From contig CAZMNN010000062.1 of NCBI GenBank assembly GCA_964567665.1, positions 1 to 9,138 on the forward strand: DNA of 9,138 nucleotides, in the 5' to 3' direction. The translations under genes and the position numbers were made by a program. Source of the DNA: UBA1731 sp964567665. Its GTDB lineage: Bacteria; Verrucomicrobiota; Kiritimatiellia; RFP12; UBA1067. Shown piece by piece: positions 1 to 5,828 of the stretch (positions are counted from its first letter, which is position 1; the number at the start of each line of letters is the position of its first letter). Below the pieces are notes generated by a model, which was not told where the DNA came from, searched no databases, and saw only the letters and a program-made list of their open reading frames with translations.

Positions 1-50
1 TTTCGCCAGTTCTTGCGAAGAGGCTGTCACAACACCTGTTATGCAGGAAC

Positions 51-131
51 GGTGGGATAGTCTATCAGAATCGAAATAGACAGGGGGAAGGAGAAGAAGT
101 GCCAGCCAATGTCGATTCCTGAAATCTCACC
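51..131. other. Nested inverted repeats, possible structured RNA or upstream gene end
   Basis: Two inverted repeats are nested here. The outer arms are GGTGGGAT (51-58) and ATCTCACC (124-131), pairing with one G-T wobble. The inner arms are GAATCGA (68-74) and TCGATTC (112-118), extendable outward by CAG/CTG if one base bulges. A competing short pair, GTCTAT (60-65) with ATAGAC (76-81), overlaps them. No reading frame here looks real and no U-run follows on the + strand. It could be the tail of a feature starting left of the window, an unrecognised RNA, or chance. I tested tRNA and tmRNA ends and did not find a proper T-arm. Confidence 0.25.
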
Positions 132-135
132 ATCC

Positions 136-170
136 CTTCGGAACAAGTAAATGTGACCAGTCCCATTTGC
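136..170. repeat. Palindromic repeat, copy A
   Basis: The segment CTTCGGAACAAG followed by TAAATGTGACCA (136-159) recurs 38 bp downstream with 20 of 24 bases identical. Positions 147-157 and 160-170 form an imperfect inverted repeat (AAATGTGAC against GTCCCATTT, one mismatch, with one further wobble outside). This copy is more decayed than copy B. It resembles a small extragenic palindrome of the REP type, or a remnant of a hairpin-ended element. No transposase gene is seen nearby. Confidence 0.5.
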
Positions 171-173
171 CTC

Positions 174-217
174 CTTTGGAACAAGTAGATGCGACTATGG
201 TAGTCGCATTTACTTTG
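174..217. repeat. Palindromic repeat, copy B, 15-bp stem
   Basis: Arms 183-197 (AAGTAGATGCGACTA) and 201-215 (TAGTCGCATTTACTT) are complementary over 15 positions with a single G-T wobble, around the 3-base centre TGG. The left flank TTTGGAAC matches the flank of copy A, so the repeat unit is wider than the stem. The right arm ends in the TTGACA at 215-220, just upstream of the mraZ promoter. There is no U-run after the stem on the + strand, so it is not a clear rightward terminator. Confidence 0.65.
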
Positions 218-241
218 ACAAGTAACACAAAAGTTTTTCAC

Positions 242-270
242 TTGCATTCGGTGGGGCGTTGTGTCATAAT
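242..270 (+). promoter_or_regulatory. Probable sigma70-type promoter of the mraZ operon
   Basis: TTGCAT (242-247) and CATAAT (265-270) are separated by 17 bp, which predicts a start of transcription near 277 and a leader of about 20 nt. The second gene-proximal promoter in this window, at 8807-8835, uses the same -35 hexamer and the same spacing, which supports the call. A better -35 match, TTGACA at 215-220, has only TCACTT at the right distance and is less convincing. The -10 region lies inside the TGGGG box array, as expected for a repressed promoter. Confidence 0.6.
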
Positions 271-306
271 ATGGGGTCATGTGGGGAGAATAGAGGTTGA
301 GTGAGG
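252..306 (+). promoter_or_regulatory. MraZ operator: TGGGG boxes in 10-bp phase
   Basis: TGGGG occurs at 252-256, 272-276 and 282-286. The intermediate 10-bp position holds the degenerate TGTCA (262-266), and positions 292 and 302 hold AGAGG and TGAGG. MraZ proteins are known to bind direct TGGGN repeats separated by 5 bp, ahead of their own operon. The array covers the promoter spacer, the -10 box, the predicted start site and the mraZ start codon, so binding would block transcription. That the gene directly downstream encodes MraZ makes autoregulation the natural reading. Confidence 0.75.
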
Positions 307-824
307 CAGTAGAAATGACGAAAGTCGCTGAAAATGCGGCGCAGAGACGGCCAATTGGCGGTCTTGTCGATACGTTTCGTCATACTTTAGACCCCAAGAA
401 AAGGCTTACCATTCCAAGCGAATGGCGTGATGCGCTCGGAGATCCGAAATACGTCTACATAATGCCTTCGCCGACGGATGATTGTCTTGAACTCATCCCT
501 GTGGAGCTGATGGAGCGCACTCTCGCCCGCTATCAGGAGGCTGATCTCTTCGACGACGATGCCGACTCTGATGCGCAGGCGATTGCGGCGCATTCACAGA
601 TGCTGAAGGTCGATGCGCAGGGACGCATCCGCATAGGCGATGAACTTCTCGTTCACGCCGGCATAACGTCCGGCGTCACGATGATCGGCGGCATTCGCAA
701 GGCGAAGCTGTGGGCGACGGAACTGAAGCCGGCACCGTCGCCGGGCAAACTTGATCTGACTGAGTTCCGGGCGGTCGCCGCAAAGCGCAAGATGCTGTCG
801 CAGGCCGGAAGGCGCCTGGCATGA
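297..824 (+). CDS. mraZ: Transcriptional regulator MraZ
   Basis: MraZ is a DNA-binding regulator of the dcw operon that usually represses its own promoter as a ring-shaped oligomer. Two SpoVT/AbrB-like half domains are visible. The first has the DxKxR motif in LDPKKRLTIP (residues 31-40). The second has DAQGR (106-110), but lacks the proline usual after the following beta strand (it reads IRIG). The C-terminal part (GGIRKAKLWA, 131-140) fits the family. The TTG start is preceded by a stop codon at 291 and by GGGGAG (283-288) 8 nt away. An ATG at 315, with GAGG 8 nt upstream, is an equally plausible start and would give 169 residues. Either form is longer than the usual 140-150, mostly through the N-terminal lead and an acidic insert (EADLFDDDAD, 81-90). 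It is the first gene of the operon, 10 bp before rsmH. Family identity is secure; the start is not. Confidence 0.93.
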   Translation: MSEAVEMTKVAENAAQRRPIGGLVDTFRHTLDPKKRLTIPSEWRDALGDPKYVYIMPSPTDDCLELIPVELMERTLARYQEADLFDDDADSDAQAIAAHSQMLKVDAQGRIRIGDELLVHAGITSGVTMIGGIRKAKLWATELKPAPSPGKLDLTEFRAVAAKRKMLSQAGRRLA

Positions 825-834
825 AAGGTGCGGA

Positions 835-1740
835 ATGAACGGACACGTACCAGTTATGCTGATGGAGGCGGTTGACGCCCTGAACGTGAAAGCGGGGGGC
901 ATCTATGTAGATGGAACACTCGGACGCGGCGGACACTCGAAGGAAATCGTCAGGAGAGGCGGCACAGTCATAGGGATCGACCGTGACGACGATGCGCTTG
1001 CAGCCGTGAACGGAATGTGCATCAAGGGGCTGAAGACGGTCAAGGGCAACCATGGCGACATCGCAGACATCCTGCAGAAGGAGGGCGTGGGGAAGGTTGA
1101 CGGAATCCTGCTCGACCTTGGCGTCTCCAGTCCGCAGATAGATGAAGGCGATAGAGGATTCAGTTTCCGCTCTGACGGTCCGCTTGACATGAGAATGGAC
1201 AGGTCGTGCGGAATGACGGCTGCCGAACTTGTGCGCACGGCGGACGAGGAAGGGCTTGTCGAGATTTTCCGCACGCTCGGTGAAGAGCCTCACGCAAGGC
1301 GGATCGCCAAGGCAATCGTCCGTTCTCGCACGGGACGTCCGATTGAGACTACGCTGCAGCTTGCCGATCTCGTCGAGAAGACGGTCGGCAGACATGGTGC
1401 GCATCATCCGGCGACGCGGGTATTTCAGGCGCTGCGGATGTACGTGAACGATGAGATGGGCGAGCTGTCGCGGGCACTTGCGGGCGGACTTGCCTCCCTG
1501 AAGCCTGGCGGCAGGTTTGTCGTGATTACGTTCGAGAGCCTGACTGACCGTGAGGTGAAGAGGTGCTTTTCGGCACACGCCGGAGTTGAGGAGTCGCTGC
1601 AGCAGGGAGGTTCCCGCTGGAAGGGCGAACTCCCGCGTGTACGTCTCGTGACGCGCCGGGCGGTTGCCGCATCGGAAGATGAAGCGGTGTCCAACCCACG
1701 CAGCCGCAGCGCAAAGATGCGGGCTGCTGAATTGATTTAA
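835..1740 (+). CDS. rsmH: 16S rRNA (cytosine-1402-N4)-methyltransferase RsmH (MraW)
   Basis: RsmH uses S-adenosylmethionine to methylate N4 of C1402 in 16S rRNA, tuning the ribosomal P site. The order of motifs is that of the family: DGTLGRGGH (26-34) for cofactor binding, IDRDDDAL (48-55), LDLGVSSPQID (93-103), RGFSFRSDGPLDMRMD (107-122) and HPATRVFQALRMYVNDE (191-207). The terminal SRSAKMRAAE tail is also present. At 301 residues it is close to the usual 310. One conserved block is altered: the motif normally read as SFHSLEDR appears as TFESLTDR (232-239), replacing the usual histidine with glutamate. The ATG has AAAGG 6 nt upstream and follows the mraZ stop by 10 bp. The mraZ-rsmH order is the classical start of dcw clusters. 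Confidence 0.95.
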   Translation: MNGHVPVMLMEAVDALNVKAGGIYVDGTLGRGGHSKEIVRRGGTVIGIDRDDDALAAVNGMCIKGLKTVKGNHGDIADILQKEGVGKVDGILLDLGVSSPQIDEGDRGFSFRSDGPLDMRMDRSCGMTAAELVRTADEEGLVEIFRTLGEEPHARRIAKAIVRSRTGRPIETTLQLADLVEKTVGRHGAHHPATRVFQALRMYVNDEMGELSRALAGGLASLKPGGRFVVITFESLTDREVKRCFSAHAGVEESLQQGGSRWKGELPRVRLVTRRAVAASEDEAVSNPRSRSAKMRAAELI

Positions 1741-1746
1741 GGAGGG
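1739..1746 (+). promoter_or_regulatory. Strong ribosome binding site of the ftsL-like gene
   Basis: AAGGAGGG overlaps the rsmH stop codon and lies 8 nt before the ATG at 1755. It is the longest match to the anti-Shine-Dalgarno sequence in the operon and fixes the start of the downstream gene. Confidence 0.7.
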
Positions 1747-1754
1747 ATCTTGGA

Positions 1755-2213
1755 ATGAGAAGAAACAAGAGGATCAAGAAGAATTCACGGTTCGCGACGA
1801 GTTCGATGGGCATTGCGTCGTTGATAGTCTCGGCTTTCATCATGCTGATGATATTCTTCGCGATGAATTCCCGCTGCTCGGCGATCACACGTGACATCGG
1901 GCAGAAGGAAAAGGAGCTTCAGAGGCTGGAGTCCGAACTGACGCGGGAGAAGACGCGCTGGGATGAAATGAAGGTCCCGGAGCGCCTGAAGGTGGCTCTT
2001 GCCCGCTTTGGGCTTGAAATGGAGATACCGCGAGAAGACCAGATAATCCGCATGGGCAGGACTGGGACGCCGGTTCCGGGGCAGATAGCCCTTGCGCGGA
2101 TGCGCGGTGCGTCTGCATCGGCCGCAACGGCTTCGGTGCGCACCGGTACACGTCGCAGCGCGACTTCGACGTCCGGTTCGCGGAGACGGGTCAGAAATGG
2201 CGTTCGCAAGTGA
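1755..2213 (+). CDS. ftsL: FtsL-like division protein
   Basis: FtsL is a small bitopic membrane protein that joins FtsB and FtsQ and activates septal wall synthesis by FtsI/FtsW. Sequence conservation is low in this family, so the call rests on architecture and position. There is a basic N-terminus (MRRNKRIKKNSR), one membrane segment at about residues 18-37, a predicted coiled coil at about 42-70 rich in Glu, Lys, Arg and Leu, and then RFGLEMEIPREDQII (84-98). That last stretch resembles the LGM..P...QV segment of FtsL/FtsB proteins. It lies between rsmH and ftsI, exactly where ftsL is expected. At 152 residues it is longer than usual because of a C-terminal tail (about 118-152) made almost wholly of Ser, Thr, Ala, Gly and Arg. 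Part of that tail overlaps the ftsI start region. A different FtsB/FtsL-type coiled-coil protein cannot be excluded. Confidence 0.75.
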   Translation: MRRNKRIKKNSRFATSSMGIASLIVSAFIMLMIFFAMNSRCSAITRDIGQKEKELQRLESELTREKTRWDEMKVPERLKVALARFGLEMEIPREDQIIRMGRTGTPVPGQIALARMRGASASAATASVRTGTRRSATSTSGSRRRVRNGVRK

Positions 2214-3975
2214 ACGGACGCGCTTCTGGGCGATTGTCGCCCTTATGCTTGCCGGGGCCTGCGCAGTTGGCTACCGTCTCGTAGCCCTGCATTTCAGGCT
2301 TGTAGAATTGCCGGTACGCGATCCGAGGTACTGGTTCAAGCGCGAAGTGCCAGGGTTGAGAGGGGGAATATACTCTGATGTCGGCGGGCGTCAGCCGTTC
2401 GCGTGTTCGGTGCCGGTGTGGGAATACCATGTAGATCCGAGAAGCGTAAATCTCAAGCTTCACTCCCGTGAGTCCGTGGTGCAGACTGTCGCCGGAGCCC
2501 TTGATATTGACGTTAACAAGGTCAGGGACGTATTCTGGCGTACGGATTCGCGGTATGTGTATCTTGCCACGTCTTTCGACGATGCCGCGAACAGGGTTCT
2601 CACCGATTCGAAGAGGGTCTCAGGGTTGGCGATCGATGACCGGCAGGTGCGCCGCTACCCTCAAGGCAGCCTGCTTTCTCATGTGCTTGGGTTCGTCTCG
2701 AAGGATCCGGACAACCCAGTAGGGACGGCCGGCGTGGAAATGCGCTACGAACGCTATCTCAAGGGCAAGCCGGGGCGGATCGAGGGCATGAGGGATGCCG
2801 GTGGACGTGAAATACGCGAACACCGCAGGGTTGACGTAGACCCCACGCCGGGCGCAGATGTCTACTTGACAATTGACCACAACGTGCAGGGCATAGTCGA
2901 GGAGGCTCTGTATGCCGGTCTGACGAACTGCCAGGCGGAAGCCGGATGGGCGATTGTCCTTGACGCAAACCGGGGTGCCGTGCTTGCCATGGCCACGTAT
3001 CCTACGTTCCAGCCGGCCAACTACAACAAGGCAAACGACCTGGTGCGCGTCAACCGGTGCGTATCCGAGAACCTTGAACCCGGCAGCGTGATGAAGACGA
3101 TCACCGCCTGCGCCGTAATAGATGCGGGCATGGTTACGCCCAGCACAATGATTTCGACGGCGCGGAACGATCCTGACTACTACAGGCTTCCGGGAGACGG
3201 CTCCCACAAGTGGGAGCCGTACATGTCGGTGAGCAACGCCATCGTACATTCGTCGAACATCGTCTACGGCAAGCTTGGCTACAGGTTCGGCAGCCGGCGC
3301 CTTTGGGAGTACTTCAAGGCGTTCGGGTTCGGTCGCAAGACGGGCATCGACCTTCCGCAGGAGGAATGCGGCATTCTGCCTGACTGGAAGAAGTGGGACA
3401 AGGCATCGTGGTCGCGTGCCCCGATTGGACAGTTTGTGGCTGTCACACCCATCCAGATGACCGTCGCGTATGCCGCCATAGCGAACGGCGGACGTCTGAT
3501 GAGACCGTACGTCGTCGACAGGATCGTCGCGCATGACGGCGAAGTCGTGTTCAGAAACGAGCCGGAGGAGATTGGGCGGCCGATAAAGGCGGAGACGGCC
3601 CGCCGCGTTCGCGAGATGCTGCTTGGAGTGGCAAAGCCCGGCGGAACGGCGCGTCGCGCTGCCGTGAAAGGGTACTCTGTCGCCGGCAAGACGGGGACGG
3701 CGCAGATGAAGGAGGGAAAGGGCTACTCGCCGACGAACTACAATGCGTCTTTCATAGGGATTGTGCCGGCGTCCGACCCGTCGTTTGTGGTGCTTGTCAC
3801 ATACCACAAGCCCTTGCACTGCAGATCATACAAGGTGCATGAGCAGACCGGAGTGCCGTTGTACAACCATCAGGGCGGGGTGTGCGCGGCGCCGGTGTTC
3901 CGCAGCATAGCGACACAGGTGGCGAGATATCTTGGCGTAGAGCCGGACAGACCGGAGGAGCTTGTTGAGGAATGA
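2197..3975 (+). CDS. ftsI: Septal peptidoglycan D,D-transpeptidase FtsI (PBP3-like)
   Basis: This class B penicillin-binding protein cross-links septal peptidoglycan and works with FtsW. From the ATG at 2197 it has 592 residues. A short cytoplasmic end precedes a membrane anchor (about 11-31), then a PBP dimerisation domain starting near LRGGIY (54-59), and then the transpeptidase domain. All three catalytic motifs are present: SVMK with the active serine at 297 and Lys300, SSN at 352-354, and KTG at 498-500. No PASTA domain follows. The same frame stays open upstream to an ATG at 2092, but that extension is arginine-rich and lies wholly within ftsL, before the membrane anchor, so 2197 is preferred. 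The gene overlaps ftsL by 17 nt and murE by 4 nt (ATGA), which suggests translational coupling. A stretch rich in Cys and His near the C-terminus (about 545-565) looks unusual. Confidence 0.93.
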   Translation: MAFASERTRFWAIVALMLAGACAVGYRLVALHFRLVELPVRDPRYWFKREVPGLRGGIYSDVGGRQPFACSVPVWEYHVDPRSVNLKLHSRESVVQTVAGALDIDVNKVRDVFWRTDSRYVYLATSFDDAANRVLTDSKRVSGLAIDDRQVRRYPQGSLLSHVLGFVSKDPDNPVGTAGVEMRYERYLKGKPGRIEGMRDAGGREIREHRRVDVDPTPGADVYLTIDHNVQGIVEEALYAGLTNCQAEAGWAIVLDANRGAVLAMATYPTFQPANYNKANDLVRVNRCVSENLEPGSVMKTITACAVIDAGMVTPSTMISTARNDPDYYRLPGDGSHKWEPYMSVSNAIVHSSNIVYGKLGYRFGSRRLWEYFKAFGFGRKTGIDLPQEECGILPDWKKWDKASWSRAPIGQFVAVTPIQMTVAYAAIANGGRLMRPYVVDRIVAHDGEVVFRNEPEEIGRPIKAETARRVREMLLGVAKPGGTARRAAVKGYSVAGKTGTAQMKEGKGYSPTNYNASFIGIVPASDPSFVVLVTYHKPLHCRSYKVHEQTGVPLYNHQGGVCAAPVFRSIATQVARYLGVEPDRPEELVEE

Positions 3976-5093
3976 AGATCTGGGGCATAACAGGCACGAA
4001 CGGCAAGACGACCACAACGTGGGTGATGGCGGAGTTTCTTCGCGCCGCAGGAAGGAAATGCGGATACGTCACGACGGTTGAGGTCGATACCGGCAAGAGA
4101 AAGTTCTCATCCGGATACACCACGCCGCCACTGAACGCACTGAAGGAGATATTCTCCGAAATGGATGCGAACGGCATGACCGATTGCGTGATGGAGGTTT
4201 CAAGCCATGCGATCCATCAGCGCCGCTTCGGCGACACGGTGTTTTCTGGCGGTGCGTTCACGAATCTCACGGAAGACCATCTCGACTATCACGGAACGAT
4301 GGACGCCTACTTTGACGTGAAGCTCGATTTTGCGCGAATCGTGGCTGCATCCGCGAATCCGCAGCCCTCATCCGGGCGTCGCGACCTGCCGCCGTACGCC
4401 GTGTGCCTTGACGGCGGGAACGGCGTGAGGATGTACGATAGGGCGGGCGATCTTGCGTTGAATGTGATACCCGTCACTGTGAAGCACCCTCGCTTCAATC
4501 TTTCCGAACTGAAGCTCGCGGGCGACTACAACAAATCGAACGTGCTTCTTGCCGCCACACTCGCTGAAGCCGCTGGCGCTCCGCATGATGCGATACAGTC
4601 TGCGATAGCGGGGCTGCGTCCACGTTGGGGGCGTCTTGAGGAGATCGCCACCAGGTCAAAGGCCCGCGTATTCGTGGACTACGCCCACACGGACGATGCC
4701 CTGCGCAACGTCCTTTCTGCGGTGAGAAGATTTACGCCCGGAAAGGTATGGGCGGTGTTCGGAGCGGGTGGCGACCGCGATTCGATGAAGCGTCCGCTCA
4801 TGGGGCTGGCGGCGGCGGAGACGGCGGACCGTCTTGTGGTGACAAGCGACAATCCGCGCAGTGAAGACCCAAAGGCGATAGCCGCGCAGATCCTCGCCGG
4901 CATTCCGAAGGATGTGACGTCCGACAGGGTTGCCGTGGAATTGGATAGGCGCAAGGCGATATTTCTGGCCCTTGGCGAAGCCTCCGAAGGGGATTCGGTG
5001 GTGATCTGCGGGAAGGGACACGAGACAACACAGGAAATAGGGGGCGTCAAGCACAGATTTGACGACAGATGCGTATGCGCAGAATATTCTTGA
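3972..5093 (+). CDS. murE: MurE-type muropeptide ligase lacking the N-terminal domain
   Basis: MurE adds the third stem-peptide residue to UDP-MurNAc-L-Ala-D-Glu in the cytoplasm, using ATP. The central and C-terminal Mur ligase domains are clear: P-loop GTNGKTTT (8-15), EVSSHA (75-80), TNLTEDHLDYH (97-107), the likely carbamylated Lys117, GRLEE (220-224), DYAHTDDAL (235-243), GAGGDRDSMKRPLMG (264-278) and GKGHE (347-351). DNPR (293-296) is the signature of enzymes adding meso-diaminopimelate. At 373 residues it is over 100 short of the usual 490 or so. The N-terminal domain of about 90-100 residues, which binds the UDP moiety, is missing, and the segment between Lys117 and GRLEE is also shortened. 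No upstream frame supplies the missing domain, because the preceding DNA encodes the normal end of FtsI. All ATP and catalytic motifs look intact, so this is a compact enzyme rather than a decayed gene. Its stop lies 25 nt inside the next gene. Confidence 0.85.
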   Translation: MKIWGITGTNGKTTTTWVMAEFLRAAGRKCGYVTTVEVDTGKRKFSSGYTTPPLNALKEIFSEMDANGMTDCVMEVSSHAIHQRRFGDTVFSGGAFTNLTEDHLDYHGTMDAYFDVKLDFARIVAASANPQPSSGRRDLPPYAVCLDGGNGVRMYDRAGDLALNVIPVTVKHPRFNLSELKLAGDYNKSNVLLAATLAEAAGAPHDAIQSAIAGLRPRWGRLEEIATRSKARVFVDYAHTDDALRNVLSAVRRFTPGKVWAVFGAGGDRDSMKRPLMGLAAAETADRLVVTSDNPRSEDPKAIAAQILAGIPKDVTSDRVAVELDRRKAIFLALGEASEGDSVVICGKGHETTQEIGGVKHRFDDRCVCAEYS

Positions 5094-5551
5094 GAGCATT
5101 TGCGGCAGTCCTGCCGCTCCTCGCTGGGTGCACCTGCATACAGACGCTCATGTCCGGCAGGATAGACGAGGAGATCCCGAAACTGCAGAAGAAGCTTCCG
5201 CGCACCGCAAAGGTGTATATCGCCGATGCTGTGAACGTAAACGGATACAAGCTGCACGCGAGGAGCCGCAAACAGGTGGAGGATGCGTTCACCGCCGCAT
5301 TTGACGGGATTGGCGTTTCGCATTCCACGAAGACGAACGGATGCGACACTGCGTTCTTCATTGTCGTGGAGGACTGGGAGTACGGAGATTCCGGATTCTC
5401 AGGCGATGGCGACAGGGATGCCGTCACGATGTCCGTCGTCGTGATGAACAGGAACACCGAGAGGGTGCTTACGCGTTCGTCGCTCTTTGCCCGCAATCTC
5501 GACATTCTTGTAAGGCGATACGTCGAGGGTCTTTTCGAAGATGAAAAGTGA
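5069..5551 (+). CDS. Predicted lipoprotein, DUF4823-like
   Basis: The 160-residue product begins with a basic end (MRMRR), a hydrophobic stretch and the lipobox LAGC (18-21), so Cys21 would be lipidated after signal peptidase II cleavage. The mature part resembles the DUF4823 lipoprotein family as I remember it. An early VYIADAVNVNGY segment (49-60) is followed by an EDWEYGDSGFSGDGDRD block (101-117), close in pattern to the family's HWEDRATEWSG..DR. A final strand pair, SVVVMNRNTERVLTRSS (122-138), follows. The function of that family is unknown to me. The start overlaps the end of murE by 25 nt; a second ATG at 5075 would keep the signal peptide. No strong ribosome binding site is visible, so coupling to murE is likely. 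A lipoprotein here is not part of the standard dcw order. Membrane export is a confident call; the family is moderate. Confidence 0.8.
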   Translation: MRMRRIFLRAFAAVLPLLAGCTCIQTLMSGRIDEEIPKLQKKLPRTAKVYIADAVNVNGYKLHARSRKQVEDAFTAAFDGIGVSHSTKTNGCDTAFFIVVEDWEYGDSGFSGDGDRDAVTMSVVVMNRNTERVLTRSSLFARNLDILVRRYVEGLFEDEK

Positions 5552-5828
5552 AGCGGTCATCAGGGAAGAGCCTGGCGAATACAGGATCCTGGCGCGTTAT
5601 GGCGAGAACGGAGCGTTCTCCGTGCATGGCGAGAGCGTCCGTCCGATTACGCTTACCGTGCGCGTTGAGGATGCGTGGGAGCGCATTCAGCCTGAACGCC
5701 GCAGGTATGCGTATGCGGCTGCGGTCAGGAAAGACGGAGCGCCGACGCCGATCGTCCTTGACGATGTAGCCCCAGATGCTCGGATATTCATTGACTTTAC
5801 GGAAAGGTTCGACATTGAATTCTCATGA
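5541..5828 (+). CDS. Hypothetical protein, 95 residues, unrecognised
   Basis: I do not recognise this protein. It is predicted to be soluble, with no signal peptide, membrane segment or cysteine. Alternating polar and hydrophobic residues (for example YRILARYG, ITLTVRVEDAW and ARIFIDFTERFDIEFS) suggest a mostly beta-strand fold with a charged central part (ERIQPERRRY). Its case as a real gene rests on context. It overlaps the lipoprotein gene by 11 nt and tatD by 4 nt (ATGA), has GAGGG (5526-5530) 10 nt before its ATG, and fills the only space between two genes in the same direction. A competing frame starting at 5548 gives an Arg/Met-rich, low-quality translation. It may work with the lipoprotein or with the TatD-like enzyme, but nothing in the sequence shows this. 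Confidence 0.65.
   Translation: MKSEAVIREEPGEYRILARYGENGAFSVHGESVRPITLTVRVEDAWERIQPERRRYAYAAAVRKDGAPTPIVLDDVAPDARIFIDFTERFDIEFS

Noticed and set aside
105..135. tRNA or tmRNA 3' end (GTCGATTCC followed by CACCA)
   Set aside because: The bases on either side of the would-be T-loop do not pair, and no acceptor partner is found upstream.
136..217. CRISPR array
   Set aside because: There are only two related units, 38 bp apart, each palindromic through its core with no distinct spacer, and no cas genes.
65..280. Open frame of 71 codons on the - strand upstream of mraZ
   Set aside because: It runs through the palindromic repeats, the mraZ promoter and the operator. It shows no recognisable domain.
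676..1578. Open frame of 300 codons on the - strand opposite mraZ and rsmH
   Set aside because: It spans the junction of two real genes on the other strand and shows no domain.
2092..2196. Longer N-terminus for FtsI
   Set aside because: The 35 added residues are Arg-rich, lie inside ftsL, and would put a long basic stretch before the anchor. The ATG at 2197 gives the usual short cytoplasmic end.
2620..3819. Open frame of 399 codons on the - strand opposite ftsI
   Set aside because: It lies wholly opposite a gene with all three PBP catalytic motifs. Its translation is Arg/His-rich with no recognisable domain. Long antisense frames are expected from this codon use.
3972..5093. murE as a frameshifted or decayed gene
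   Set aside because: The frame is uninterrupted, all catalytic motifs are kept, and the upstream DNA encodes a normal FtsI end rather than a lost MurE domain.
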